DNA of 61,881 nucleotides from an uncultured Clostridia bacterium (GCA_934130975.1 CAKOYU010000011.1:1-61881); one strand, 5' to 3'. Shown: positions 1 to 9,768, numbered from the stretch's first letter. A program made the numbers and translations. The notes: generated from the sequence alone by a model not told the origin.

Positions 1-1750
1 TAATGGAGAATATAATGATTACGGAAATGCACATATATGGAAAAATGAACAAAAGGAATATCAGAAATTTGATATAAAATATAATAAAAATGTTGATGCA
101 TATATAATTACAGCAGTACATTCAAATAAATCACTAGATGTATCAGGAGCAGGACAAAGTAACGGTACTAATGTAATACAATATAGAACACATGATGGAA
201 ATTCAGAACAATGGATATTAAAAGAAACAAAAAGTGGATATTATAACATAATATCAAAATGTAATTATTTGAATTTGGATGTAAGTGGAGGATTAAATAC
301 AAATGGAACGAATATCCAAGTATATGAAGAAAATGGAACAATAGCACAAGAATTTAAATTTATAAAAGCCGAGAAAAATGAAGGAACAAGAACAATAGAA
401 GATGGAATATACACAATTGGAACAAAGCTAGACAAAAATAAAGCGTTACAAATTGAAAACGGAGAAATATCTAATAATGCCAAAGTAAAATTTGAGAGAA
501 GATTAAATATATCAACTAAAAATCAAGAATTTGAAATAAAATATTTAAACAATGGATATTATGAAATAAAACAATATAAATCATTGAAAACATTAGAAGT
601 AAATAATGGTGAACAATATAACAGAACTGAAATAGTACAAAATCCAGAAAATGTTGAATCAACAATCCAACAATGGATTATAAAAGATGCAGGAGATGGA
701 TATTTTTACATAATAGCAAGATGTAATGGATTATATATGGATATTCCAAATGGTGTTGTAACAGATAATCCAAAAATTCAAATGTTTGAAGGAAATGGAA
801 CAGATGCACAAAAATTTAGTTTTACTAAAGTTGAAGAATTAAAAACAGATAAAATAGAAGATGGAACATATTATATTTCATCAGCTATTGATGAGAACAA
901 AGTAATCAGTATAAATAATGGAGAATATAATGATTACGGAAATGCACATATATGGAAAAATGAACAAAAGGAATATCAGAAATTTGATATAAAATACAAT
1001 AAAAATGTTGATGCATATATAATTACAGCAGTACATTCAAATAAATCATTAGATGTATCAGGAGCAGGGCAGAGTAGTGGAACTAATGTAATACAATATA
1101 GAACACATGATGGAAATTCAGAACAATGGATACTAAAAGAAACCCAAAGTGGATATTATAATATAATATCAAAATGTAATTATTTGAATTTGGATGTAAG
1201 TGGAGGATTAAATACAAATGGAACGAATATCCAAGTATATGAAGAAAATGGAACAATAGCACAAGAATTTAAATTTATAAAAGCCGAGAAAAATGAAGGA
1301 ACAAGAACGATAGAAGATGGAATATATACAATTGGAACAAAGCTAGATGAAAATAAAGCATTACAAATAGAAAATAATTCTTTATCAAATAATTCAATGG
1401 TAAAATTTGAAAACAAGTTAAATGTAATAAATAAGGTTCAATCATTTGAAATCACATATATGAATAATGGTTATTATGAGATAAAACAGCATAAATCATT
1501 GAAAGCATTAGAGGTAAATAATGGTGGACAATATAATAGAACTGAAATAGTACAAAATCCAGAAAATGTTGAATCAACAATCCAACAATGGATTATAAAA
1601 GACGCAGGAGATGGATATTTTTACATAATAGCAAGATGTAATGGATTATATATGGATATTCCAAATGGAGTTGTAACGAATAATCCTAAAATTCAAGTGT
1701 TTGATGGGAATGGAACTGATTCTCAAAAATTTAAATTTGTACAAGCTCAA
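1..1750 (+). repeat. In-frame 915-bp tandem duplication inside the lysozyme gene
   Basis: Base 1 aligns with base 916 and the match runs to about 835/1750. Bases 1-470 and 916-1385 are nearly identical, as are 542-835 and 1457-1750. A stretch between them (about 430-545 against 1345-1460) has diverged at the protein level. The period of 305 codons equals two beta-trefoil domains, so the duplication copies whole domains and keeps the frame. Confidence 0.9.
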
Positions 1751-3292
1751 CAAGAATTAAAAGGAGAACAAGTTATAGAAGATGGAGTATATAAAATCAA
1801 ATCAGCTTTGGACAATAGAAAATGTATAGATGTTTCAAATGGTTCATATGAAAATGGTGGCAATGTACAAATTTGGGATAATGCAAATGTTCAACAACAA
1901 AAATTTCAATTAACATATAATACTCAAAAACATTATTATGAAATAAAGTCTGTAAATTCAGGAAAAGTGTTAGACGTTCAAGGTGATGGAAAGACAGATT
2001 GTTCTAATGTTTGGCAATATGAAGAAAATAATTCAGAAGCACAACAATGGATTTTACAAAATGCAGGAGATGGGTATTATTATATTGTAGCTGTTAATTC
2101 ATATTTGTATCTAGATGTAAATCGTGGAATTACAGATAATGGTACTAATATACAAATATATGAAGGGAATGAACAAAATTCTCAAAAATTCAAATTTGAA
2201 AAAACTAAAATGATAGATTCAGATTCATATAATATAGCAATTAAACATAATGAAAATAAAGTATTAGATGTTGATGGCGGATTAAAAGAAGATGATACAA
2301 ATGTACAGATTTGGGACTTTATTAGTGTAAACCATCAAATATTCAAAATAGAATATATTGATGATACATATTGCAAAATAATAGCAAGACATTCAGATAA
2401 AGTATTGACTGTTAAAGAAGGGAATGTAGTGCAAAGTGAATATCATGGAACAGAGGAACAATTATGGAGTTTTGAAGTTGCTGGAGATGGGTATTATAAA
2501 ATAAAGTCAAAATTAACAGATTTATATTTAGATATTGCTGGAAATGAAACTGCTAATGGAACAAATGTGCAAGTGTATACGGGAAATACATCAAATGCTC
2601 AAAAATTTAAGTTTAAAGAATTGAGCAAAAAATATGGAATTGATGTAAGTGTATACAACGGAAATATTAATTGGTCTGAAGTTAGAAAATCAAGTAAAGT
2701 AGATTATGCGATAATAAGAGCAGGATATAGAGGATTTGTAACTGGAAAAATAGTAACAGATGGAAAATTTGAAAGAAACGTAAAAGAAGCAACAAAAAAT
2801 GGAATAGATATTGGATTATATTTTTTTACACAAGCTGTTAATGAGCAAGAAGCTATAGAAGAAGCTAATTATGTTTTAAACTTAGTAAGAAAATATAATG
2901 TTAATGTAAAATATCCAATAGTAATAGATACAGAATATTCTACATCAAAAACTAATGGAGTATTAGATTACGAAGGAAGAGCAGATCAATTAGATGTGGC
3001 AACAAGAACTGCAGTATGTAGAGCATTTTGCGAAACAATAAGAAATGCAGGATATACACCAGCTATATATGCTAGTAGAAATTGGTTTTATGACAAATTA
3101 GATGTTAATCAATTAAATAATTATGATATATGGGTTGCACATTATACAGGAGATGTTAATAAAACAACAGATTACAGATATAGCTACAATATGTGGCAAT
3201 ATACTAGTTCAGGAACAGTACCAGGAATATATTCACCTGTTGAAAATGGAAGAGTAAATGTAGATATGAGCGTATGTTATAAAAAATATTAA
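2..3292 (+). CDS. Secreted multi-lectin GH25 lysozyme, 5' end outside window
   Basis: The frame is open from the window edge, so the N-terminus and any signal peptide are missing. About six ricin-type beta-trefoil lectin units of roughly 150 residues fill bases 2-2630; each ends in a repeated G-D-G-Y-Y/F or S-G-Y-Y motif. The C-terminal 220 residues are a GH25 N-acetylmuramidase: GIDVS with the first Asp codon at 2642, and VIDTEYS with Asp at 2927 and Glu at 2933, match the family's catalytic carboxylates. No sortase signal or C-terminal membrane segment is seen. Bases 1-835 and 916-1750 are an in-frame tandem duplication (period 915 bp). It probably cleaves peptidoglycan after lectin-mediated binding to cell-wall or host glycans. 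The lysozyme call is firm; the ligand is unknown. Confidence 0.9.
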   Translation, partial: NGEYNDYGNAHIWKNEQKEYQKFDIKYNKNVDAYIITAVHSNKSLDVSGAGQSNGTNVIQYRTHDGNSEQWILKETKSGYYNIISKCNYLNLDVSGGLNTNGTNIQVYEENGTIAQEFKFIKAEKNEGTRTIEDGIYTIGTKLDKNKALQIENGEISNNAKVKFERRLNISTKNQEFEIKYLNNGYYEIKQYKSLKTLEVNNGEQYNRTEIVQNPENVESTIQQWIIKDAGDGYFYIIARCNGLYMDIPNGVVTDNPKIQMFEGNGTDAQKFSFTKVEELKTDKIEDGTYYISSAIDENKVISINNGEYNDYGNAHIWKNEQKEYQKFDIKYNKNVDAYIITAVHSNKSLDVSGAGQSSGTNVIQYRTHDGNSEQWILKETQSGYYNIISKCNYLNLDVSGGLNTNGTNIQVYEENGTIAQEFKFIKAEKNEGTRTIEDGIYTIGTKLDENKALQIENNSLSNNSMVKFENKLNVINKVQSFEITYMNNGYYEIKQHKSLKALEVNNGGQYNRTEIVQNPENVESTIQQWIIKDAGDGYFYIIARCNGLYMDIPNGVVTNNPKIQVFDGNGTDSQKFKFVQAQQELKGEQVIEDGVYKIKSALDNRKCIDVSNGSYENGGNVQIWDNANVQQQKFQLTYNTQKHYYEIKSVNSGKVLDVQGDGKTDCSNVWQYEENNSEAQQWILQNAGDGYYYIVAVNSYLYLDVNRGITDNGTNIQIYEGNEQNSQKFKFEKTKMIDSDSYNIAIKHNENKVLDVDGGLKEDDTNVQIWDFISVNHQIFKIEYIDDTYCKIIARHSDKVLTVKEGNVVQSEYHGTEEQLWSFEVAGDGYYKIKSKLTDLYLDIAGNETANGTNVQVYTGNTSNAQKFKFKELSKKYGIDVSVYNGNINWSEVRKSSKVDYAIIRAGYRGFVTGKIVTDGKFERNVKEATKNGIDIGLYFFTQAVNEQEAIEEANYVLNLVRKYNVNVKYPIVIDTEYSTSKTNGVLDYEGRADQLDVATRTAVCRAFCETIRNAGYTPAIYASRNWFYDKLDVNQLNNYDIWVAHYTGDVNKTTDYRYSYNMWQYTSSGTVPGIYSPVENGRVNVDMSVCYKKY

Positions 3293-3296
3293 TTAT

Positions 3297-3328
3297 AAAA
3301 AAGTAGGGATGAGAATTTCCTACTTTTT
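3297..3328 (+). terminator. Rho-independent terminator after the lysozyme gene
   Basis: AAAAAGTAGG pairs perfectly with CCTACTTTTT across a short loop, and the 3' arm ends in a T run. It starts five bases after the stop codon. Confidence 0.85.
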
Positions 3329-3352
3329 AGTTACTAATATTATTAATTTCTA

Positions 3353-3381
3353 TTGAAATAATTATAATTTAGTGGTACAAT
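3353..3381 (+). promoter_or_regulatory. Sigma-A type promoter for the galE operon
   Basis: TTGAAA at 3353-3358 and TACAAT at 3376-3381 are separated by 17 bases. The pair lies 51 bases upstream of galE and downstream of the preceding terminator. Confidence 0.7.
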
Positions 3382-3432
3382 ACAAGTGCTGAAAAAGGGA
3401 AAAAATAAAATCAAAAGAAAGAAGGAAAAAAT

Positions 3433-4443
3433 ATGGCAATATTAGTAACAGGTGGAGCTGGATATATAGGGAGTCATACAGCAATAGAACTATTAAATGC
3501 AGGGAGAGAAATAGTAATATTAGACAATTTTTCAAACAGCAAGCCAGAAGTATTAGAAAAAATAAAAAAAATAACAGGAAAAGACTTTAAATTTTATAAA
3601 GTAGACTATTTAGATAGACAAGAATTAGAAAAAGTATTTGAAGAAAATAAAATAGAAGCAGTATTAAACTTTGCAGGATACAAAGCAGTAGGAGAATCAG
3701 TGCAAAAACCACTAGAATATTACGAAAACAACATATCAGGAGCATTAGTACTATTAGAAACGATGAAAAAATACAATGTAAAGAAATTTATATTCAGCTC
3801 ATCTGCAACAGTATATGGAGAACCAGAAAAAATTCCTCTAACAGAAGAATGTAAAATAGGAGGAACAACAAATCCATATGGAACAACAAAATTATTTATA
3901 GAACAAATATTACAAGATTTATACAAATCAGATAACACATGGGATATAGCAATATTAAGATATTTTAATCCAGTAGGAGCACACGAAAGTGGTTTAATTG
4001 GAGAAGAGCCACAAGGCATTCCAAACAATCTAATGCCATATGTAGTAAGAGTAGCATCTGGACAATTAGAACAATTATCAGTATTTGGAAATGATTATAA
4101 TACACCAGATGGAACTGGAGTAAGAGATTATATACATGTAGTAGATTTAGCCAAAGGGCATATAAAAGCACTAGAAAAATTAGAAAAAGAGAATACAGGA
4201 ATATATATATATAATTTAGGAACAGGAACAGGATATAGTGTTTTAGATATGGTAAAAGCATTCGAAAAAGCAACAGGAAAACCAGTAAAATATAAAATAG
4301 CACCAAGAAGAGCTGGTGACATAGCAACATGTTATTCAGATCCAGAAAAAGCTCAAAAAGAATTAGGATGGAAAGCAGAAAAAACATTAGAAGATATGTG
4401 TAAAGATTCTTGGAAATATATACAAAAACAAACGAAGGAGTAA
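3433..4443 (+). CDS. galE: UDP-glucose 4-epimerase
   Basis: GalE interconverts UDP-glucose and UDP-galactose (or the N-acetyl forms) in the cytoplasm using bound NAD. The 336-residue length is normal for the family. The N-terminal Rossmann motif TGGAGYIG is at residues 6-13. The extended short-chain dehydrogenase active site is visible as Ser124 in FSSSATVYG with Tyr149 and Lys153 in YGTTK. A GAAGGAA Shine-Dalgarno precedes the ATG. It is first in a run with a phosphoglycerol transferase, a glycosyltransferase and an SMR-like gene, which suggests it supplies a nucleotide sugar for envelope polymer decoration. Confidence 0.95.
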   Translation: MAILVTGGAGYIGSHTAIELLNAGREIVILDNFSNSKPEVLEKIKKITGKDFKFYKVDYLDRQELEKVFEENKIEAVLNFAGYKAVGESVQKPLEYYENNISGALVLLETMKKYNVKKFIFSSSATVYGEPEKIPLTEECKIGGTTNPYGTTKLFIEQILQDLYKSDNTWDIAILRYFNPVGAHESGLIGEEPQGIPNNLMPYVVRVASGQLEQLSVFGNDYNTPDGTGVRDYIHVVDLAKGHIKALEKLEKENTGIYIYNLGTGTGYSVLDMVKAFEKATGKPVKYKIAPRRAGDIATCYSDPEKAQKELGWKAEKTLEDMCKDSWKYIQKQTKE

Positions 4444-4454
4444 ATATAAAACAG

Positions 4455-5936
4455 ATGAAAAAGAGAATTGCTTGTATAGCTATTGTAGTTTTATTATTAA
4501 TTGCATTTGGAGCAACAGTCACAATAGACTGGCTATACGATACATTCGGAAATCTTTCAATGGATGAAATAATATTTCATTTAAAAGTACCAATGGAAGG
4601 AACTAATACAGATATAATATTTAAATTCTTAAAACAATGTTTATGGAAAGTAATACTGCCAACTGCAATAATATCATTTGTATTAATATATCCAATGGTA
4701 AAAGACATAAAAATAATTAAAGAAATACACACATCAGAAAGAAGAAGAACTACAGTAACTAGCCTTTGTATATCAATATTAATATTAATTGTTAGTATAG
4801 ATAAAATAATAAAAACAACAGATATAAAACAATATATAGAAAGTCAAAGTCATGATTCAAGCTTTATAGCAAATGAATATGTAAGACCGGAAAAAACACA
4901 AATAGAGTTTCCAGAGCAAAAAAGAAATTTAATATATATATTTCTTGAATCTATGGAAACAACATATTATTCAACAAAAGATGGAGGATTATCAAAAGAT
5001 GATTTGATTCCAGAAATATCAAAATTAGCAAAAGAAAATGTGAACTTTTCTGATACAGATAAATTAGGAGGAGCATATGCACTTACTGGAACTACTTGGA
5101 CAGTAGGAGCAATGGCAGCTCAGACAGCTGGAGTACCATTAAAGTTATCAATAGAAGATAATGCTATGGGAGAATATAGTACATTTTTACCAGGAGCATA
5201 TAGTATAGGACAAGTACTAAAAAATAATGGATATCATAATTATTTATTAGTAGGCTCAGATGCTTCATTTGGTGGAAGAAGAAATTTATTTAAACAACAT
5301 GGAGATTATGAAATATGGGATTTCGAATCTGCAAAAGAAGAAAATAAAGCAACAGAAAAAATTTGGTGGGGATTTACAGATAATCAATTATTTGATTATG
5401 CAAAAGAGAAAATAACAAACTTAGCTAGTCAAGATGAACCATTTAATTTTACAATGTTAACAGCAGATACACATTTTCCAGATGGATTTTTGTGCAAAGA
5501 CTGTCCTAATAAGTGGGATGAACAATATAAAAATGTAATATCATGTTCAAGTAAAAGAGTTGGAGATTTGGTAAAATGGATAAAACAACAAGATTTCTAT
5601 GATAATACAACAATAGTTATTTCAGGAGACCATTTAACAATGCAATCTAATTTCTTTGAATTAGAAGAAGGACAACAATATGATAAAAAAGTAGTTAATC
5701 TTATCATAAACCCTGCTGTTGAAGTAGAAAATACTAATAGAATATATTCAACTATGGATTTATACCCAACAACATTAGGAGCATTAGGAGCTAACATTAG
5801 TGGAAACAGATTAGCACTAGGAACAAATCTATTTTCAGAGGAAAAAACATTAATAGAAAAATATGGAGTTCAATATGTTAATGAAGAATTAAAAAAGATC
5901 TCTAGATATTATAATAATACTATATTAGTAAAATAA
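4455..5936 (+). CDS. Membrane phosphoglycerol transferase (MdoB/LtaS superfamily)
   Basis: This 493-residue protein has three hydrophobic segments near residues 5-22, 67-82 and 103-117. An extracytoplasmic sulfatase-fold domain follows. LIYIFLESME places metal ligand Glu165, TGTTWTVGAM near residue 211 resembles the nucleophile region of phosphoglycerol transferase I, and GDHLTM is the late metal-binding motif. Family members move phosphoglycerol from phosphatidylglycerol onto glycans or teichoic acid. The chosen ATG avoids overlap with galE and follows AAGGAG at 4435-4440, although the 14-base gap is long; an in-frame upstream ATG at 4410 would overlap galE by 34 bases. A polyglycerol-phosphate synthase role is an alternative. 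Confidence 0.8.
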   Translation: MKKRIACIAIVVLLLIAFGATVTIDWLYDTFGNLSMDEIIFHLKVPMEGTNTDIIFKFLKQCLWKVILPTAIISFVLIYPMVKDIKIIKEIHTSERRRTTVTSLCISILILIVSIDKIIKTTDIKQYIESQSHDSSFIANEYVRPEKTQIEFPEQKRNLIYIFLESMETTYYSTKDGGLSKDDLIPEISKLAKENVNFSDTDKLGGAYALTGTTWTVGAMAAQTAGVPLKLSIEDNAMGEYSTFLPGAYSIGQVLKNNGYHNYLLVGSDASFGGRRNLFKQHGDYEIWDFESAKEENKATEKIWWGFTDNQLFDYAKEKITNLASQDEPFNFTMLTADTHFPDGFLCKDCPNKWDEQYKNVISCSSKRVGDLVKWIKQQDFYDNTTIVISGDHLTMQSNFFELEEGQQYDKKVVNLIINPAVEVENTNRIYSTMDLYPTTLGALGANISGNRLALGTNLFSEEKTLIEKYGVQYVNEELKKISRYYNNTILVK

Positions 5937-5945
5937 GGAGTATAT

Positions 5946-6902
5946 ATGGAAAAGATATCAGTAGTAGTTTCTTGTTATAACGAAGAAAAAGCACTGCCAT
6001 TGTTTTACAAAGAAATGGAAAGAGTAAGAAAACAAGATTTTGAAAATATTGTTGACTTTGAATATATATTTGTGAATGATGGTTCAAAAGATAAAACATT
6101 AGAAGAGATTAAAGAATTAAGAAAAATAGATAATAAAGTTAGATATGTATCATTCTCAAGAAATTTTGGAAAAGAATCTGCAATGCTTGCTGGACTTGAA
6201 GCATCAACCGGAGACTATGTTACGTTAATGGATGCAGATTTACAAGATCCACCTGCATTATTAAGAAAAATGTATGATGCAATAGTAAATGAAGGTTATG
6301 ATTCTGTAGGAACAAGAAGAGTAACAAGAAAAGGTGAACCACCTATCAGAAGCTTTTTTGCAAGAATGTTTTATAAAATAATAAATAAAATGTCAGATAT
6401 AGAGATGGTTGATGGAGCAAGAGATTATAGATTAATGAAAAGACAAGTTGTAGATGCAATAATTTCTTTAAAAGAATATAATAGATATTCTAAAGGATTA
6501 TTTAGCTTTGTTGGATTTAAAACAAAGTGGTTAGAATATGAAAATATAGAAAGAGTAGCAGGAGAAACTAAATGGTCATTTTGGAAATTATTCAAATATG
6601 CGTTAGAAGGAATAACAGCATTTTCAACAACACCATTGATATTTTCTTCAATATTAGGACTTGTATTTTGTGTAATAGCAATACTTGCAATTATATTTAT
6701 TATAATTAGAACATTAATATATGGAGATCCAACATCAGGTTGGCCATCACTTGTATGCATAATAGTATTTATTAGTGGAATACAATTGTTTTCAATTGGG
6801 GTTATTGGACAGTATTTATCTAAAACTTATTTAGAAGTAAAAAATAGGCCAATTTATATAATAAAAGAAACTGAAAAAAACCAAGAAAGGGAAGAAAAAT
6901 GA
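5946..6902 (+). CDS. GT2 family undecaprenyl-phosphate-type glycosyltransferase
   Basis: This is a 318-residue GtrB/DPM1-like enzyme. It has a GT-A domain with SVVVSCYNEE at residues 5-14, VNDGSKDKT at 43-51 and the metal-binding DADLQD at 96-101. Two C-terminal transmembrane helices follow, around residues 230-255 and 265-290. Family members load a sugar from a nucleotide donor onto a polyprenyl phosphate on the inner membrane face. The start is nine bases after the previous stop and the stop overlaps the next reading frame, so it is in one operon with galE and the SMR-like gene. That suggests galactose or glucose as the sugar, which is inference. Confidence 0.85.
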   Translation: MEKISVVVSCYNEEKALPLFYKEMERVRKQDFENIVDFEYIFVNDGSKDKTLEEIKELRKIDNKVRYVSFSRNFGKESAMLAGLEASTGDYVTLMDADLQDPPALLRKMYDAIVNEGYDSVGTRRVTRKGEPPIRSFFARMFYKIINKMSDIEMVDGARDYRLMKRQVVDAIISLKEYNRYSKGLFSFVGFKTKWLEYENIERVAGETKWSFWKLFKYALEGITAFSTTPLIFSSILGLVFCVIAILAIIFIIIRTLIYGDPTSGWPSLVCIIVFISGIQLFSIGVIGQYLSKTYLEVKNRPIYIIKETEKNQEREEK

Positions 6903-6922
6903 AAATAAGGAGAAAAGATATA

Positions 6923-7279
6923 ATGAAAATTTTAATGATAGTTTGTTACTTAATATTTACAGTATCAGGATTAATATTAATGAAAAAAGGTGGAAATGCA
7001 GGAACAATTACAAATTCAAACGGAGAATTTGGATTTAACATTAGTTGGATAAGTGCATTAGGATTTGTTTGTTATATAATTAGTTTTTTATTGTTTACTA
7101 GAATTATAATGATGTTTGAAAATGTAAGTTATATTTCACCAATATGTAATGGTATAGCACAAGCATGCATTGTAGTTTCATCAATTATATTCTTAAAAGA
7201 AAAATTTTCAGGATGTACTATTGGTGGTGCAGCATTAATTATAGCAGGTGTAGTTATAATGAATTTAAACAAAGGATAG
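6923..7279 (+). CDS. Small four-helix SMR/EamA-like membrane protein
   Basis: This is a 118-residue, almost wholly hydrophobic protein with four predicted helices and the SMR-like ending GGAALIIAGVVIM. The ATG at 6923 was chosen because AAGGAG at 6907-6912 sits ten bases upstream; an in-frame ATG at 6899 overlaps the previous stop with a weak ribosome site. Small proteins of this fold next to polyprenyl-phosphate glycosyltransferases often act as lipid-linked sugar flippases, as in ArnE/ArnF. That role fits the neighbourhood but is not proven; a small drug-efflux protein is the other reading. Confidence 0.7.
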   Translation: MKILMIVCYLIFTVSGLILMKKGGNAGTITNSNGEFGFNISWISALGFVCYIISFLLFTRIIMMFENVSYISPICNGIAQACIVVSSIIFLKEKFSGCTIGGAALIIAGVVIMNLNKG

Positions 7280-7319
7280 AAGAAAAAAATAATGCTTAAA
7301 TAAGAAAGGAATGTATAAA

Positions 7320-8318
7320 ATGTTTAAATTTGGATTTGGTCAAGACATAGGAATAGACTTAGGAACAGCAACAGTAATAGCATATGTAAAAGGAAAAGGT
7401 GTAGTTTTAAGAGAACCATCAGTTGTTGCTGTAGACAGTAATACAAAAGAAGTATTAGCAGTAGGACAAGAAGCTAGAAGAATGTTAGGAAGAACACCAG
7501 GAAATATAGTAGCTACAAGACCATTAAGAGAAGGTGTAATCTCTGATTATACAGTAACTGAAAAAATGTTAAAATATTTTATAAACAAAATAAATGGAAA
7601 ATCACTATTTGCACCAAGAACAATGATATGTATTCCATCAAGAGTAACAGAAGTAGAAAAAAAAGCAGTAATAGATGCCGCGAACCAAGCAGGTGCTAGA
7701 AAAGTATTTTTAATAGAAGAACCAATAGCAGCAGCCATTGGAGCAGGAATAGACATTGCAAAACCATGTGGAAATATGGTTGTGGATATTGGGGGAGGAA
7801 CTACAGATATTGCAGTAATATCATTAGGAGGTTCTGTAGAAAGTACCTCATTAAAAGTTGCAGGAGATAAATTTGATGAATATATAGTAAAATATATAAA
7901 AAGAAAACACAACATAATGATAGGAGAAAGAACAGCAGAAGACTTAAAAATTAATATTGGTTGTGTATATCCAAAAATGCAAGAAGTAGATATGGAAATA
8001 AGAGGCAGAGACTTAGCAACAGGATTGCCAAAAACTATAAAAGTATATTCAAGCGAAATGTTAGAAGCATTAATAGAACCAGCAATGATGATTGTAGATG
8101 CAGTGCATTCAGTATTGGAAAAAACTCCACCAGAATTATCGGCAGACATAAGTGATAGAGGAATATACATGACAGGTGGCGGCTGTTTAGTAGATGGACT
8201 AGACAAACTATTACAAGAGAAAACGGGCATTAATGTTATGATTGCAAATGATGCTGTTTCATGTGTTGCGCTTGGAACAGGAAAGGCATTAGACAATTTA
8301 GATAAACTAGATAGATAA
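7320..8318 (+). CDS. mreB: Rod-shape actin homologue MreB/Mbl
   Basis: MreB forms membrane-associated filaments that guide lateral wall synthesis. The 332-residue protein shows the actin-fold phosphate loops GIDLGTATVIAY near residue 10 and VVDIGGGTTDIAVI near 155, and the adenosine motif MTGGGCLVDGL near 280. The ATG at 7320 is preferred because AAAGGA ends nine bases upstream; the ATG at 7311 directly abuts it. No mreC or mreD follows, so this is a stand-alone paralogue of the MreB/Mbl/MreBH group rather than the classical mreBCD operon. No terminator separates it from the upstream envelope genes. Confidence 0.92.
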   Translation: MFKFGFGQDIGIDLGTATVIAYVKGKGVVLREPSVVAVDSNTKEVLAVGQEARRMLGRTPGNIVATRPLREGVISDYTVTEKMLKYFINKINGKSLFAPRTMICIPSRVTEVEKKAVIDAANQAGARKVFLIEEPIAAAIGAGIDIAKPCGNMVVDIGGGTTDIAVISLGGSVESTSLKVAGDKFDEYIVKYIKRKHNIMIGERTAEDLKINIGCVYPKMQEVDMEIRGRDLATGLPKTIKVYSSEMLEALIEPAMMIVDAVHSVLEKTPPELSADISDRGIYMTGGGCLVDGLDKLLQEKTGINVMIANDAVSCVALGTGKALDNLDKLDR

Positions 8319-8321
8319 GTA

Positions 8322-8350
8322 TTGAAAAAGTTACCATAATATGATAAAAT
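8322..8350 (+). promoter_or_regulatory. Sigma-A type promoter for the vWA gene
   Basis: TTGAAA at 8322-8327 and TAAAAT at 8345-8350 are spaced by 17 bases, four bases after the mreB stop codon. Confidence 0.6.
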
Positions 8351-8370
8351 GAAACAGTGAGGTGTTTATA

Positions 8371-9759
8371 ATGAAAAAAAGAATTACATTAATAATATTT
8401 TTATTAATAACAATGATAGCAACAACAGTATTTGCAAGTGCAAAAGCAACAGATGTTACAATGTCAGTAGTAGAAGACAATGTATGTACAATAAAATTAA
8501 ATGAATCAGCAAGTTTTGAAAAGAAACTTATCGAAACAGACTTAACAAAAAAAGAAGTTACATTACAATTAAAAGTTAATAACATGGCAAAATCAATAAT
8601 ACCATCAGGAGAAATGATGTTAGTTATTGATAGTTCAAGCAGTATGGATCAAGTAGTAAGTGGAACTACAACAAGAAAAGATTTAGTGTTAAATTCTGCT
8701 AATAAGTTAGTAGAAAGTTTATTAGAAGCAAATCCAACTTCATTAAAAATTGGAGTAGTAACATTTTCAACAGGAACTGAAAAAGACGAAAATGGATATT
8801 TAGTTACAGGAACAGAAGCTGATGCACAAAAAGTTTGCGATTTTTCAAATGATGTAACATCATTAAAAAATAAAATATCTGCAATAAAAGGAACAGGACA
8901 ATATACAAACTTAGATTCAGGATTAAGACTTGCAAAAAGTCAATTCACATCAGCAGACAACAATAAATACATGATAGTATTAACAGACGGATTACCAAAC
9001 TTAGCAGTAGGACATAATGACTTAGTTACTTATAATGGATTAACAGATGTAATAAATACAACAAAATCAACATTGACATCATTAGGGAATGTAGATTTAA
9101 TTACAATGCTTACAGGTATAGATAATGAAGAAGCTGCATTTAGAACAGAAGGCGAAAATGTATATACATATGGGCAAGTTATCCAAACAGTATTTGGAAC
9201 AGAAGAAAATCCAACAAAGGGAAAATTCTATAAAATAAGTGATAACGAAATAGAAAAGACAATCACAGAAAAAATATATCGTGATTTATTACCAATAGAT
9301 AATGCATTAGAAGATATAGTAGTTAAAGATTATTTTCCACAATATATAGTTGACAATTTCGAAATGACATATGTTGATGGAATAGATGTTAGCAATGTAT
9401 CTGTAAAAATAGATCCAGAAACAAATTGCATAACATGGAATTTATCAAAATTACCAGCAGGTGAAACAGCAACAATTCAATACAAATTGAAATTAAAAGA
9501 TGAATTTGATGAAAAAATTATTGATCAAATACTTAATACAAACGAAAAGGTAGATATTACATACAAAGACTTTGACGGAACATCAAAAGAACAAACATCA
9601 GATGTAACACCAAAAATAAAATTAACAAGAATCCCTGTTGATAACACAGTAGCACCAGACCCAATTCCAAAGGCAGGAACACCAGTAGTTGTAATCGGAA
9701 TGATTAGTGCAATAGCAGTAGTAGGATTTTTAGGGTATAAAGCAAGAAAAATAAAATAG
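8371..9759 (+). CDS. Surface-anchored von Willebrand factor A protein
   Basis: This 462-residue protein has an N-terminal signal peptide (residues 1-25, ending FASA) and a vWA domain. The complete MIDAS metal site starts at Asp87-x-Ser89-x-Ser91 and continues with the later LTDGLPN. A conserved-looking beta-sandwich region follows. It ends with IPKAGTP, a hydrophobic helix and a Lys/Arg tail, the layout of a sortase or membrane anchor although the pentapeptide is not a standard LPXTG. The ATG was chosen for the GAGGTG site at 8359-8364; a GTG lies at 8362. It is probably an adhesin or protein-binding surface factor. Its ligand is unknown. Confidence 0.8.
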   Translation: MKKRITLIIFLLITMIATTVFASAKATDVTMSVVEDNVCTIKLNESASFEKKLIETDLTKKEVTLQLKVNNMAKSIIPSGEMMLVIDSSSSMDQVVSGTTTRKDLVLNSANKLVESLLEANPTSLKIGVVTFSTGTEKDENGYLVTGTEADAQKVCDFSNDVTSLKNKISAIKGTGQYTNLDSGLRLAKSQFTSADNNKYMIVLTDGLPNLAVGHNDLVTYNGLTDVINTTKSTLTSLGNVDLITMLTGIDNEEAAFRTEGENVYTYGQVIQTVFGTEENPTKGKFYKISDNEIEKTITEKIYRDLLPIDNALEDIVVKDYFPQYIVDNFEMTYVDGIDVSNVSVKIDPETNCITWNLSKLPAGETATIQYKLKLKDEFDEKIIDQILNTNEKVDITYKDFDGTSKEQTSDVTPKIKLTRIPVDNTVAPDPIPKAGTPVVVIGMISAIAVVGFLGYKARKIK

Positions 9760-9768
9760 AGATAAAGA

